A DNA stretch of 64,000 bases from Gallibacterium faecale (GTDB lineage Bacteria > Pseudomonadota > Gammaproteobacteria > Enterobacterales > Pasteurellaceae): contig NZ_JAQIBB010000079.1 of assembly GCF_027920745.1 (NCBI RefSeq), forward strand, positions 7,623 to 71,622, in the 5' to 3' direction. Below the pieces are notes generated by a model. That model ran no database searches, had not been told where the DNA came from, and worked only from the letters and a program-made list of their open reading frames with translations. A program made the position numbers and the translations under genes. The number at the start of each line of letters is the position of its first letter. The first letter of the stretch is position 1. Positions 1-8,718 of the stretch are shown here, piece by piece.

Positions 1-19
1 AGATTAAGGCGATGGAAAA

Positions 20-3000
20 TTATTGGGTTACCACACCTAGTTCATTTACGGTACGACGTTGATGTCCTAGTAACGCATTTAGATCATTTGCTTTTGGCTT
101 CACTAACACAAATTTATCTGCGTAATCAGCCCAATTATGCAAAATACGTTCTGCTAAAGGACTATGAGTTTCCTCATAATGACGTGTTAATAAACCACGT
201 AAATGTTCTTGGTGGGTTGGTAAATCGGTAATTGCTAACCCTTCTACTAACTCTGGATTAATTCGGCTACAGAATTTTCCATCAGTATCAAGAACATAAG
301 CAAATCCTCCCGTCATACCAGCACCAAAGTTAATGCCAGTTTTACCGAGTACACAAACCACACCGCCAGTCATATATTCACAACCGTTATCACCAATACC
401 TTCAACAACCGCGGTTGCACCTGAGTTACGTACTGCAAAACGCTCACCAACTCTACCTGATGCAAAAAGATTTCCTCCCGTTGCACCATAAAGACAAGTA
501 TTACCTGCAATCGTTGAAAATTCTGGTTGGAAACTTACCCCAGTATGTGGACGAATCACAATTTTACCGCCAGCCATACCTTTACCCACATAGTCATTTG
601 CATCACCTGTGAGATATAGGCTAACGCCACCGGCTAACCAAACACCAAAACTTTGTCCCACAGTACCATTTAAGCGAATATCTACTTTCTTACGTGCATG
701 ACCATTATTGCCATATTTATTGGCGATCATTCCTGAAAGTGTTGCCCCCACAGAACGATCGGTATTATTCACATCAAAGGTTAAGTCAAGGTGTTGTTCA
801 TCGTTGTAATCAAACGCATCGCCAACTTCTTTCAAAATCGCTTTATTCAATAAGCCTTGATCCATTGGCGGATTGCTTTGGGTGCAATATCTTGCACTAC
901 CCGCCGGCACTTGTGGTGCATAAAGTAATTTTGTTAGATCTAAACCACGTTGTTTTGCAGTTTGTCCTTCAATCACACTCAACAAATCGGTACGTCCAAT
1001 TAAATCTGTTAATTTTTCTACACCCAATTTTGCTAACCACTCACGCACGTCTTGAGCAATAAATTTAAAGTAATTCATCGCTTTTTCTGGTAAGCCATGA
1101 TAATGCTCATTTCTGAGTTTTTCATCTTGTGTTGCAATACCGGTCGCACAGTTATTAAGGTGACAAATTCTTAAGTAACGGCAACCTAATGCAATCATTG
1201 GCCCTGTACCGAAACCAAAGCTTTCTGCACCTAAAATAGCCGCTTTAATCACATCTAAGCCTGTTTTTAATCCACCATCGACTTGTAAACGCACTTTATG
1301 ACGAAGATTATTTTCAACTAAAGCTTGTTGTGCTTCTGCTAACCCTAATTCCCATGGAGAACCTGCATATTTCACACTGGATAAAGGGCTAGCACCTGTA
1401 CCACCATCGTAACCAGCAATCGTAATTAAATCTGCATACGCTTTTGCAACACCTGTTGCGATAGTTCCTACTCCCGGTAAAGAAACTAATTTCACAGAAA
1501 TTAACGCTTTTGGATTGATCTGTTTCAAATCAAAAATTAATTGTGCCAAATCTTCGATCGAATAAATATCATGATGTGGTGGTGGAGAAATCAAGGTTGA
1601 ACCCGGCACAGCATAACGTAATTGAGCAATATATGGCGTTACTTTATCACCTGGTAATTGACCACCCTCACCCGGTTTTGCCCCTTGTGCCACTTTAATT
1701 TGGATCACATCAGCACTCATTAAATAAGCTGGTGTTACCCCAAAACGACCTGATGCAACTTGTTTAATTCGAGAAACACGCTCTGTACCATAACGACGTG
1801 GATCTTCCCCACCCTCACCTGAGTTTGAGTATCCTCCCAAACGATTCATCGCTGTGGCTAATGCTTCGTGAGCTTCTGGACTTAATGCACCGATACTCAT
1901 TGCTGCCGTATCAAAACGTTTATAAAGATTTTCTGCTGGCTCAACTTTATCCAATGTAATCGCTTTACTTTCGTCAATGTTTAATTTCAACATATCACGA
2001 ATAGTCGCAATTGGACGGTTATTCACAGTATCCGCATATTTTTGATAGATCTGATAATCACCACTATTTACCGCTTGTTGTAAATAGTTCACAACATCTG
2101 GGTTATAGGCATGATATTCACCATCTGGCTTATATTTTAACAAACCACCGGTTGGTAACGCTTGACTTGCTCGCCATGCCTGACGTTGTAAATCCTGCAT
2201 ATCTTGATCTAAATCGGCAAATGATGCGCCTTCAATACGGCAAGTAATACGTTTAAAACAAAGTTCTACAATTTCACGGTTAAATCCAACTGCCTCAAAT
2301 AAATGAGCACAACGATAAGAGGAAATTGTTGAAATCCCCATCTTAGAAATAATTTTGTATAACCCTTTATCAATACCTTTACGGAAATTCAGTAATACAG
2401 TGCGTAATGGTTTAGTAATTGCACCACTTGCCACCATTTCACTTAAACTTTCATAAGCAAGATATGGGTAAACTGCGGTTGCACCTAATCCCAACAATAC
2501 CGCAAAGTGGTGCGGATTACGTGCTGAACCTGTTTCTACAATAATATTGGAATCACAACGTAAGTTTTTCTCAACTAATCGTTGTTGTACCGCCCCAACT
2601 GATAACGCAGCAGGAATTGGTACGCGTTTTGCTGAAATTTGACGATCAGATAATACAACTAATACTGCACCTTGACGTGCTGCCTCTTCTGCTTGCTTCG
2701 CTAAATTTTCAATCGCTTGTTTTAACCCCATCTCTTCTGGGTTGTAAGTCGCATCAAGAATTTCATGTTTATAGTATTCTTGTGGTAATGCGAGTAATTG
2801 CTGCATATCTGAATAGAGCAAGACTGGAGATTTAAAATTAACCCGATGTGACATCCCTTCAGTTTCAAAGAACACACTCATTTCTTGCCCAATACTGGTA
2901 TTTAAACTCATTACATGCGCTTCACGTAATGGGTCAATTGGTGGGTTTGTCACTTGAGCAAAGTATTGGCGGAAATAATCATAAATCACACGTGGACGAG

Positions 3001-4486
3001 TAGATAATACAGCAAATGGTGTATCATCCCCCATTGAGCCAACAGCTTCTTGACCATTTTCACCTAATACACGAATTAAACTTTCTAGCTCTTCTTTATC
3101 GTATGCAAATTGTTTTTGGTAAGTTAATAATTGTTGCGCATCAAACTCAGCTTGCCCAATCTTATCATCAGGAATATTTTCAAATGGAATCAAACAATGA
3201 ACATTACGATTTAACCATTCACGATATGGGTGACGTTCTTTTAATTCTTTATCAATTTCTTGTGAGTGAATTAATTTGCCTTGTTCTGTATCAATAACTA
3301 ACAATTCCCCTGGTCCAATACGCCCTTTTTCAATCACTTCATCAGGTGCGTAATCCCAGATCCCCACTTCACTGGCAATCGTAATTAATTTATCTTGAGT
3401 AATTACGTAACGTGCTGGACGTAAACCATTACGGTCTAAGTTACACGCTACATGACGACCATCACTTAACACGATACCTGCTGGCCCATCCCATGGCTCC
3501 ATATGCATTGAGTTAAAATCATAGAATGCACGAAGATCATCATCCATATCTGGATTATGTTGCCATGCAGGTGGAATAAGTAAACGCATTGCTCGGAATA
3601 AGTCCATTCCGCCATTTACAAACAACTCTAACATATTATCTAATGAACTAGAGTCAGAACCTGTTTCATTAACAAATGGTGCGATTGTTTGTAAGTCTGG
3701 AATGAGAGGTGTGTGATATTTATAAGCACGCGCTCTTGCCCATGCACGGTTACCTGAAATTGTATTAATTTCACCGTTATGCGCTAAGTAACGGAATGGC
3801 TGAGCTAATTTCCATTTTGGCAATGTATTGGTAGAAAAACGTTGATGGAATAGACAAATTCCACTTTCCATACGTAAATCGGCTAAATCCAAATAGAACT
3901 TAGGCAAATCTTTTGGAATACATAATCCTTTATAGATAATAATTTGGCTAGAAAAACTACAAATATAAAAATCAGGGTGATCAATACGATTTTCGATACG
4001 ACGACGTGCCATAAATAAGCGACGTTCCATATCTTTAATTCCCCAACCAGCAGGCACATTCACAAAGACTTGTTTAATAGCAGGTAAACTTGCTGCGGCG
4101 ATAGATCCCAATACAGAAGGATTAATTGCTACATCACGCCATGCTGTAATCGTTAGCGTTTCTTTAGTTAACTCTTCCTTAATGATCGCACTATATTGTT
4201 CAATTAATTCAGGATCTGTTGGGAAAAAGATTTGTCCAACCCCAAAGTTTTTATTGAGCTTAAATCCTTGCTCTTCAGCAATAAAATGGAAAAAACGTTT
4301 TGGCATTTGTAAGTGTAATCCACATCCATCTCCCGTTTTACCATCTGATAATACAGCGCCACGGTGCTGCATTCTTGATAATCCTAAAATGGCTGTACGC
4401 ACAACTTTATGGCTCTGCTCACCTTCAAGATGTGCAATTAAGCCAAAGCCACAGTTCTCCCGAACCTCATCTTTGTTATAAAGCAT
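20..4486 (-). CDS. gltB: Glutamate synthase (NADPH) large subunit, GltB
   Basis: Large (alpha) subunit of GOGAT: transfers the amide of glutamine to 2-oxoglutarate, giving two glutamates. The start chosen is the ATG after AAGGA (7-nt spacing), giving 1488 aa, close to the usual length of about 1490-1520. An 11-residue propeptide would be removed to expose Cys12 (CGFGLIAH), the class II amidotransferase nucleophile. A 3Fe-4S ligand set is visible as C-x5-C-x4-C in GCRYLRICHLNNC. The C-terminal GXGXG beta-helix region is intact. The small subunit gene gltD would be expected downstream, beyond the left window edge; only 19 bases follow the stop, so it is not seen. The reading frame stays open about 80 codons upstream of the start, but that stretch looks non-coding. 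Its promoter carries a Fur-like site (separate entry). Confidence 0.97.
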   Translation of the reverse strand: MLYNKDEVRENCGFGLIAHLEGEQSHKVVRTAILGLSRMQHRGAVLSDGKTGDGCGLHLQMPKRFFHFIAEEQGFKLNKNFGVGQIFFPTDPELIEQYSAIIKEELTKETLTITAWRDVAINPSVLGSIAAASLPAIKQVFVNVPAGWGIKDMERRLFMARRRIENRIDHPDFYICSFSSQIIIYKGLCIPKDLPKFYLDLADLRMESGICLFHQRFSTNTLPKWKLAQPFRYLAHNGEINTISGNRAWARARAYKYHTPLIPDLQTIAPFVNETGSDSSSLDNMLELFVNGGMDLFRAMRLLIPPAWQHNPDMDDDLRAFYDFNSMHMEPWDGPAGIVLSDGRHVACNLDRNGLRPARYVITQDKLITIASEVGIWDYAPDEVIEKGRIGPGELLVIDTEQGKLIHSQEIDKELKERHPYREWLNRNVHCLIPFENIPDDKIGQAEFDAQQLLTYQKQFAYDKEELESLIRVLGENGQEAVGSMGDDTPFAVLSTRPRVIYDYFRQYFAQVTNPPIDPLREAHVMSLNTSIGQEMSVFFETEGMSHRVNFKSPVLLYSDMQQLLALPQEYYKHEILDATYNPEEMGLKQAIENLAKQAEEAARQGAVLVVLSDRQISAKRVPIPAALSVGAVQQRLVEKNLRCDSNIIVETGSARNPHHFAVLLGLGATAVYPYLAYESLSEMVASGAITKPLRTVLLNFRKGIDKGLYKIISKMGISTISSYRCAHLFEAVGFNREIVELCFKRITCRIEGASFADLDQDMQDLQRQAWRASQALPTGGLLKYKPDGEYHAYNPDVVNYLQQAVNSGDYQIYQKYADTVNNRPIATIRDMLKLNIDESKAITLDKVEPAENLYKRFDTAAMSIGALSPEAHEALATAMNRLGGYSNSGEGGEDPRRYGTERVSRIKQVASGRFGVTPAYLMSADVIQIKVAQGAKPGEGGQLPGDKVTPYIAQLRYAVPGSTLISPPPHHDIYSIEDLAQLIFDLKQINPKALISVKLVSLPGVGTIATGVAKAYADLITIAGYDGGTGASPLSSVKYAGSPWELGLAEAQQALVENNLRHKVRLQVDGGLKTGLDVIKAAILGAESFGFGTGPMIALGCRYLRICHLNNCATGIATQDEKLRNEHYHGLPEKAMNYFKFIAQDVREWLAKLGVEKLTDLIGRTDLLSVIEGQTAKQRGLDLTKLLYAPQVPAGSARYCTQSNPPMDQGLLNKAILKEVGDAFDYNDEQHLDLTFDVNNTDRSVGATLSGMIANKYGNNGHARKKVDIRLNGTVGQSFGVWLAGGVSLYLTGDANDYVGKGMAGGKIVIRPHTGVSFQPEFSTIAGNTCLYGATGGNLFASGRVGERFAVRNSGATAVVEGIGDNGCEYMTGGVVCVLGKTGINFGAGMTGGFAYVLDTDGKFCSRINPELVEGLAITDLPTHQEHLRGLLTRHYEETHSPLAERILHNWADYADKFVLVKPKANDLNALLGHQRRTVNELGVVTQ

Positions 4487-4547
4487 AATAGATTCCTTAA
4501 ATGTTGTGTTTATTGTTTTATTATTTATTAGAAGAATTTGAACATAC

Positions 4548-4580
4548 CAAAAAAGGCAAATATTAGTCAAAGCCTTTTTG
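4548..4580 (-). promoter_or_regulatory. Stem-loop in the gltB leader
   Basis: An 8-bp inverted repeat (AAAAAGGC / GCCTTTTT, loop about 14 nt) lies in the predicted gltB mRNA leader, roughly 60-95 nt before the start codon. The U-rich run lies inside the 3' arm, so it resembles a weak terminator or attenuator. There are only three G-C pairs and function is unproven. Confidence 0.3.
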
Positions 4581-4661
4581 ATAGATTTTACTATTTTTGT
4601 TTTTTTATTAATCCTTATATGATTTTTCTCTTTTTTTCTTATACATCTATCAATAAATCTG

Positions 4662-4689
4662 CTTATATTTAGATGAGAATAATTCTCAA
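4662..4689 (-). promoter_or_regulatory. Predicted sigma-70 promoter for gltB
   Basis: On the minus strand a -35 TTGAGA (4684-4689, 5/6 match) and a -10 TATAAG (4662-4667, 5/6) are separated by 16 bp. The start site would be near 4655, giving a leader of about 170 nt before gltB. It is the only promoter-like pair I found between the his terminator and gltB. Confidence 0.6.
4674..4688. promoter_or_regulatory. Fur-box-like palindrome over the gltB promoter
   Basis: TGAGAATAATTCTCA is a perfect 7-1-7 palindrome and differs from the 7-1-7 Fur consensus (TGATAATNATTATCA) at only one symmetrical position per arm. It covers the -35 element and spacer of the predicted gltB promoter, where a bound repressor would block polymerase. 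Binding by Fur is inferred from the motif only. Confidence 0.55.
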
Positions 4690-4715
4690 ATTTAATAAAA
4701 ATATTGTGGTTTCCC

Positions 4716-4754
4716 AAAAAAGAAAACCTCATACTTTTGTTAAGTATGAGGTTT
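4716..4754 (-). terminator. Intrinsic terminator of the his operon
   Basis: A 13-bp perfect stem (4724-4736 with 4742-4754, 5-nt loop) lies 14 nt after the hisIE stop and is followed on the minus strand by TTTTCTTTTTT. This is a classical Rho-independent terminator. It separates the his operon from the gltB promoter immediately downstream. Confidence 0.9.
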
Positions 4755-4768
4755 CCAGACTGATGATA

Positions 4769-5386
4769 TTACTGATGACGTTCTTTTAATTTAGCGATCA
4801 CATCCGCCCACGTTAAATTCGCATCTTGTAGTAATACCGTTAAATGGTAGGCTAAATCTGCTGCTTCACAGATAGTTTCTTCACGATCTTTTACCGTAGC
4901 CGCTAACGCTGTTTCTACACCTTCTTCACCTACTTTTTGTGCAATGCGTTTTGTTCCTCTTACATACAAAGAAGCTGTATAAGAACTTGCTGGATCTGCA
5001 TTTTTCCGCTCATTTAATAATTTTTCTAATTTACTGAAAAAGATCCAATTTGGTGTTTCCGAAATTGCAGAAAAACAGCTATCTGTTCCTTCATGACAAG
5101 TTGCACCAACAGGATTAGCTAAAATTAGCAAAGTATCTTTATCACAATCTAATGTGTAATCTACTACATTCAAGAAATTTCCTGAGGTTTCACCTTTTGT
5201 CCATAAACGTTGCTTAGTCCGTGAAAAGAAAGTCACTTTCTTCTCTGTCAATGTTTTTGCTAACGCCTCTTGGTTCATATAACCCAACATCAATACTTCA
5301 CAAGTATCTGCATTTTGCACAATTACTGGCAATAAGCCATCCACTTTTTCCCAGTTAATTGTTTCAATCATTTGTTTTTCTAACAT
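4769..5386 (-). CDS. hisI: Bifunctional phosphoribosyl-AMP cyclohydrolase / phosphoribosyl-ATP pyrophosphatase, HisIE
   Basis: Carries out steps 2 and 3 of histidine synthesis: hydrolysis of PR-ATP to PR-AMP (C-terminal HisE half) and opening of the purine ring (N-terminal HisI half). The N-terminal half shows the conserved metal-binding segment around TLDCDKDTLL and CHEGTDSCF. The C-terminal half shows KVGEEGVETALAA, typical of the pyrophosphohydrolase helix. The product is 205 aa from the ATG at 5386, matching the enterobacterial length of 203. An in-frame GTG two codons upstream is a possible alternative. It is the last gene of the operon, 9 nt after hisF and followed by a strong terminator. 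Confidence 0.95.
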   Translation of the reverse strand: MLEKQMIETINWEKVDGLLPVIVQNADTCEVLMLGYMNQEALAKTLTEKKVTFFSRTKQRLWTKGETSGNFLNVVDYTLDCDKDTLLILANPVGATCHEGTDSCFSAISETPNWIFFSKLEKLLNERKNADPASSYTASLYVRGTKRIAQKVGEEGVETALAATVKDREETICEAADLAYHLTVLLQDANLTWADVIAKLKERHQ

Positions 5387-5395
5387 AATCACTAC

Positions 5396-6169
5396 CTAAC
5401 ATCTAATTGCAATATTTTCATGTTTTAAATACTGTTTTAATTCACCAATATTAATAATCTGCTTATGGAAAACACTCGCGGCTAAAGCCCCATCTACATT
5501 TGCTTCAATAAAGGCATCACGGAAATGTATCATCTCCCCTGCACCACCTGAAGCAATTAGTGGCACTTGACATACAGCACGTACTTTTTTCAGTTGCACT
5601 AAGTCATAACCATTACGCACGCCATCTTGGTTCATCATATTAAGTACAATTTCACCTGCACCACGTTTTTGTACTTCTTGTACCCAATCTATTGTTTGCC
5701 AATTCGTTTGGCGAGTACGTTTCTCATCACCGGTATATTGATTTACCCAATATTTTCCTGTTTCCTGTTCAAACCAGCTATCAATCCCCACGACAATCGC
5801 CTGTACACCAAAACGATCTACTAATTGATTGATCAGATCAGGATTAGCTAAGGCAGGGGAATTGATTGAAATTTTATCCGCCCCAAACGCAAAAATTTGT
5901 TCTGCATCTTCGATTGTTTTAATCCCTCCTGCTACACAAAAAGGAATATCAATTACTTGTGCAACACGTTCTACCCAGCTTTTATCCACCGTACGTCCAT
6001 CAGAAGATGCGGTAATATCATAAAATACCAGTTCATCAGCCCCCTCTTCTGCATAACGTTTTGCAAGTGGCACAATATCACCAATAATTTCATGATTACG
6101 GAATTGCACCCCTTTCACAACTTGTCCATCACGTACATCTAAACAAGGAATTATCCGTTTTGCCAACAT
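5396..6169 (-). CDS. hisF: Imidazole glycerol phosphate synthase cyclase subunit, HisF
   Basis: Uses ammonia delivered by HisH to convert PRFAR to imidazole glycerol phosphate and AICAR. The protein is 257 aa (E. coli 258) and starts MLAKRIIPCLDVRDG, with catalytic Asp11. The second catalytic aspartate lies in VVGIDSW near residue 130. The phosphate-binding glycine loops of the (beta/alpha)8 barrel (VAGGIKT, IASGGAG) are intact. The start overlaps the 3' end of hisA by 19 nt, so translation is probably coupled. Confidence 0.97.
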   Translation of the reverse strand: MLAKRIIPCLDVRDGQVVKGVQFRNHEIIGDIVPLAKRYAEEGADELVFYDITASSDGRTVDKSWVERVAQVIDIPFCVAGGIKTIEDAEQIFAFGADKISINSPALANPDLINQLVDRFGVQAIVVGIDSWFEQETGKYWVNQYTGDEKRTRQTNWQTIDWVQEVQKRGAGEIVLNMMNQDGVRNGYDLVQLKKVRAVCQVPLIASGGAGEMIHFRDAFIEANVDGALAASVFHKQIINIGELKQYLKHENIAIRC

Positions 6170-6897
6170 TCGATTGCCTCCGCTACTGTAAATTTTCCTT
6201 CTAATAAAGCACGACCAACAATCACCCCTGCCACCCCCGAACCTTTGAGCGCTTCAATATCAGATAATGATCCAATACCACCAGAAGATTGGAATTGAAT
6301 AGTTGGATATTTCTGACAAATTTCACGATAAAGGGCAACATTAGAACCAGCTAACGTACCATCTTTTGAAATATCCGTGCATAAAACGTGTTGTAATCCT
6401 ACTTGTGCAAAATCGTCAATCACTTGTTCTAATGTCAAGCTGCTGGTTTCTTGCCAACCATGAATTGCAATCAGTTTTTTACCATCAACAATATTAATAT
6501 CTAATGCCAACACAAATTTTTCGGCACCATATTGCTTAAACCAGGCTTTTACCATTTCTGGTTGTTTAATTGCAGTCGAACCAATGACAACTCGACTTGC
6601 ACCAACATTCAGTAAATCAGCAACATCTTGTTCACTACGAATACCACCACCAACTTGTACTGGACAATCTGTTGCAGCAATAATTTTACCAATTAACGCT
6701 GTTTGGCGAGCATTCGGATCTTTTGCTCCTGTTAAATCCACCAAATGTAACTGTTCTGCGCCTTGTGCCACATAATCAGCAAACTGCTCAATCGGATTAT
6801 CACTATAAGTTGTTTGTTTTGCATAATCCCCTTGATGTAAACGTACAACTTGACCATTAATCAAATCTAATGCAGGGATAATGATAGATTTTGTCAT
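6151..6897 (-). CDS. hisA: ProFAR isomerase, HisA
   Basis: Performs the Amadori rearrangement of ProFAR to PRFAR, step 4 of histidine synthesis. It is 248 aa (E. coli 245), a (beta/alpha)8 barrel homologous to HisF. The N-terminus IIIPALDLINGQVVRL carries the catalytic Asp (Asp11). The second catalytic Asp lies in CTDISKDGTL. Phosphate loops VQVGGGIRS and QSSGGIGS are present. An AAGGTT ribosome site precedes the ATG. It follows hisH by 20 nt and overlaps hisF. Confidence 0.97.
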   Translation of the reverse strand: MTKSIIIPALDLINGQVVRLHQGDYAKQTTYSDNPIEQFADYVAQGAEQLHLVDLTGAKDPNARQTALIGKIIAATDCPVQVGGGIRSEQDVADLLNVGASRVVIGSTAIKQPEMVKAWFKQYGAEKFVLALDINIVDGKKLIAIHGWQETSSLTLEQVIDDFAQVGLQHVLCTDISKDGTLAGSNVALYREICQKYPTIQFQSSGGIGSLSDIEALKGSGVAGVIVGRALLEGKFTVAEAIECWQNG

Positions 6898-6917
6898 AAG
6901 TAACCTTGCCTTTTACC

Positions 6918-7511
6918 TTATAGTTTTTCAATAAAATTACGTAATAACTGTGCACCAACCTTACCTGAACGTTCCGGATGGAACTGTACACCATAAAAAT
7001 TGCCATTATTCAATGCTGCTGAAAATGGGACACCATAATCGCAAGTAGCAATCGTGTGCTGATTTGGTAATACCGCAAAACTATGCACAAAATAGAAATA
7101 ACTGCCGTTAGGAATATCCGCAAATAAGGGTTGATCCTCTACAAAATTCACCTGATTCCACCCCATATGTGGTAACGGCAACCCTGCTTCTGGTAACTTC
7201 TCTGTTTGACCATCAATTAAACCTAAAGTCGATAAATTACCCTCTTGAGAAAATTGTGTCATTAACTGCATCCCAAGACAGATACCTAATACAGGCTGTG
7301 TTAATTGTTGAATAGTATTGATTAGATTACGCTGTTGTAAATTATTCATTGCAGCATTTGCAGTCCCCACTCCCGGCAATAATAATTTATCTGCTTGTTG
7401 AATTTGGGTTAAATCTCTGCTGATTTCAGCTTGATAACCTAATCGATCAATCGCAAATTTTACCGATGAAAGATTGGCACACCCTGTATCAATAATAATG
7501 ATTTTCGTCAT
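6918..7511 (-). CDS. hisH: Imidazole glycerol phosphate synthase glutaminase subunit, HisH
   Basis: Class I glutamine amidotransferase that supplies ammonia to HisF. The 197-aa length fits the family. The catalytic triad is visible: Cys78 in GICLGMQ, and His178 and Glu180 in VQFHPER. The ATG follows AGGAATTAG. Unlike the other joints in this operon, hisH is separated from hisB by a 111-nt gap, which might hold a processing site or a secondary promoter, although I see no convincing promoter there. Confidence 0.96.
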   Translation of the reverse strand: MTKIIIIDTGCANLSSVKFAIDRLGYQAEISRDLTQIQQADKLLLPGVGTANAAMNNLQQRNLINTIQQLTQPVLGICLGMQLMTQFSQEGNLSTLGLIDGQTEKLPEAGLPLPHMGWNQVNFVEDQPLFADIPNGSYFYFVHSFAVLPNQHTIATCDYGVPFSAALNNGNFYGVQFHPERSGKVGAQLLRNFIEKL

Positions 7512-7622
7512 TCTAATTCCTGTTTATTTTTCTATTGATTTATTCTTTGTTCAAAACTTCAGTATTTTTATTACTTAATCTAGATCTTCTACAGAAGAAC
7601 TAAATAACTTTCTTGAACAATA

Positions 7623-8717
7623 TTACAGTACCCCTTTACTACTCGGTAATTCATTACCTTCAATACGAATCGCTTGACGCAGTGTTCGCCCAAAGCATTT
7701 AAAAATTGCTTCAACTTGATGATGTGTATTTGAGCCTTTTACTTTTAAATGTAAGGTACAAGCTAACGCATAAGTCAGTGACATAAAGAAATGTTCAACC
7801 ATTTCTGTACTAAAATCCCCCACTTTGTCACGTCCAAATTTCGCTTTAAATTTAAGATATGGGCGACCTGATAAATCTAAGGCGCATTCTGCTTTGCACT
7901 CATCCATAGGTAATACAAAACCAAAACGAGCAATGCCTCGTTTATTACCTAATGCTTGTTTCAAGGCTTCTCCTAAAGCTAGAGCAGTATCCTCAACTGT
8001 ATGGTGATCATCAATGTGTAAATCCCCTTTCACTTCAACATTCATACGGAAACCACCATGTGTAGCAATTTGATCCAACATATGATCAAAAAATCCTACC
8101 CCCGTATTAATTTGATTAATACCTTGTTCATCTAACCAAACTTCAACTTTAATATCTGTTTCTTTGGTTGTACGTGTTACCACAGCATGGCGTGGTGAAT
8201 GTCCTTCAGGTGTAGTATTCTTCGCCAGAATTTTCTCAACAATCAGATCCCAAGTTAATTTTTTCGGATGATACTGTAAGCCTGTAACCCCTAAATTTTC
8301 AGCTAATTGCATATCAGTTGCTCGATCACCAATCACGTAGCTATGTTGCTTATCCAAAGCACCTTTCTTCGTATATTTTTTCAACAACCCTAATTTTGGC
8401 TTACGACATTCACAACCATCTTCTGGTTTATGTGGACAAATTAAAACATCATCAAACTGAATACCCTGCGAATTAAAAATTTGCATCATCGCATTATGTG
8501 GTTTATCGAAATCTGCTTGCGGGAATGAGTCTGTTCCTAGACCATCTTGGTTACTCACCATCACTAAACGGTAACCAGCTTGCTGTAAAGTTAATAGCGC
8601 CGGAATAACGTTCGGTTCTAATTTAAGTTTTTCTAAACTATCAATTTGGAAATCTGTTTTTGGTTCGTCAATGAGAGTGCCATCACGATCAATAAAAAGA
8701 ACATTTTGTTTTTGCAT
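7623..8717 (-). CDS. hisB: Bifunctional histidinol-phosphatase / imidazoleglycerol-phosphate dehydratase, HisB
   Basis: Catalyses steps 6 and 8 of histidine synthesis. The N-terminal HAD phosphatase domain (about residues 1-165) shows the nucleophile motif FIDRDGT (Asp10, Asp12) and a zinc site CPHKPEDGCEC. The C-terminal dehydratase domain (about 170-364) has the manganese-binding histidine motifs DHHTVED and HHQVE. The ATG at 8717, preceded by AAGGAA, gives 364 aa (E. coli 355); a longer in-frame extension runs back into hisC and is unlikely. It starts 1 nt after the hisC stop. Confidence 0.96.
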   Translation of the reverse strand: MQKQNVLFIDRDGTLIDEPKTDFQIDSLEKLKLEPNVIPALLTLQQAGYRLVMVSNQDGLGTDSFPQADFDKPHNAMMQIFNSQGIQFDDVLICPHKPEDGCECRKPKLGLLKKYTKKGALDKQHSYVIGDRATDMQLAENLGVTGLQYHPKKLTWDLIVEKILAKNTTPEGHSPRHAVVTRTTKETDIKVEVWLDEQGINQINTGVGFFDHMLDQIATHGGFRMNVEVKGDLHIDDHHTVEDTALALGEALKQALGNKRGIARFGFVLPMDECKAECALDLSGRPYLKFKAKFGRDKVGDFSTEMVEHFFMSLTYALACTLHLKVKGSNTHHQVEAIFKCFGRTLRQAIRIEGNELPSSKGVL

Positions 8718-8718
8718 A

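Noticed and set aside
4487..4732. In-frame N-terminal extension of gltB of about 80 codons
   Set aside because: It contains the promoter, the Fur-like site and part of the his terminator, has Lys/Ile/Asn/Phe-rich composition typical of translated AT-rich spacer, and would bury the catalytic Cys that must become N-terminal. The ATG at 4486 has a good ribosome site.
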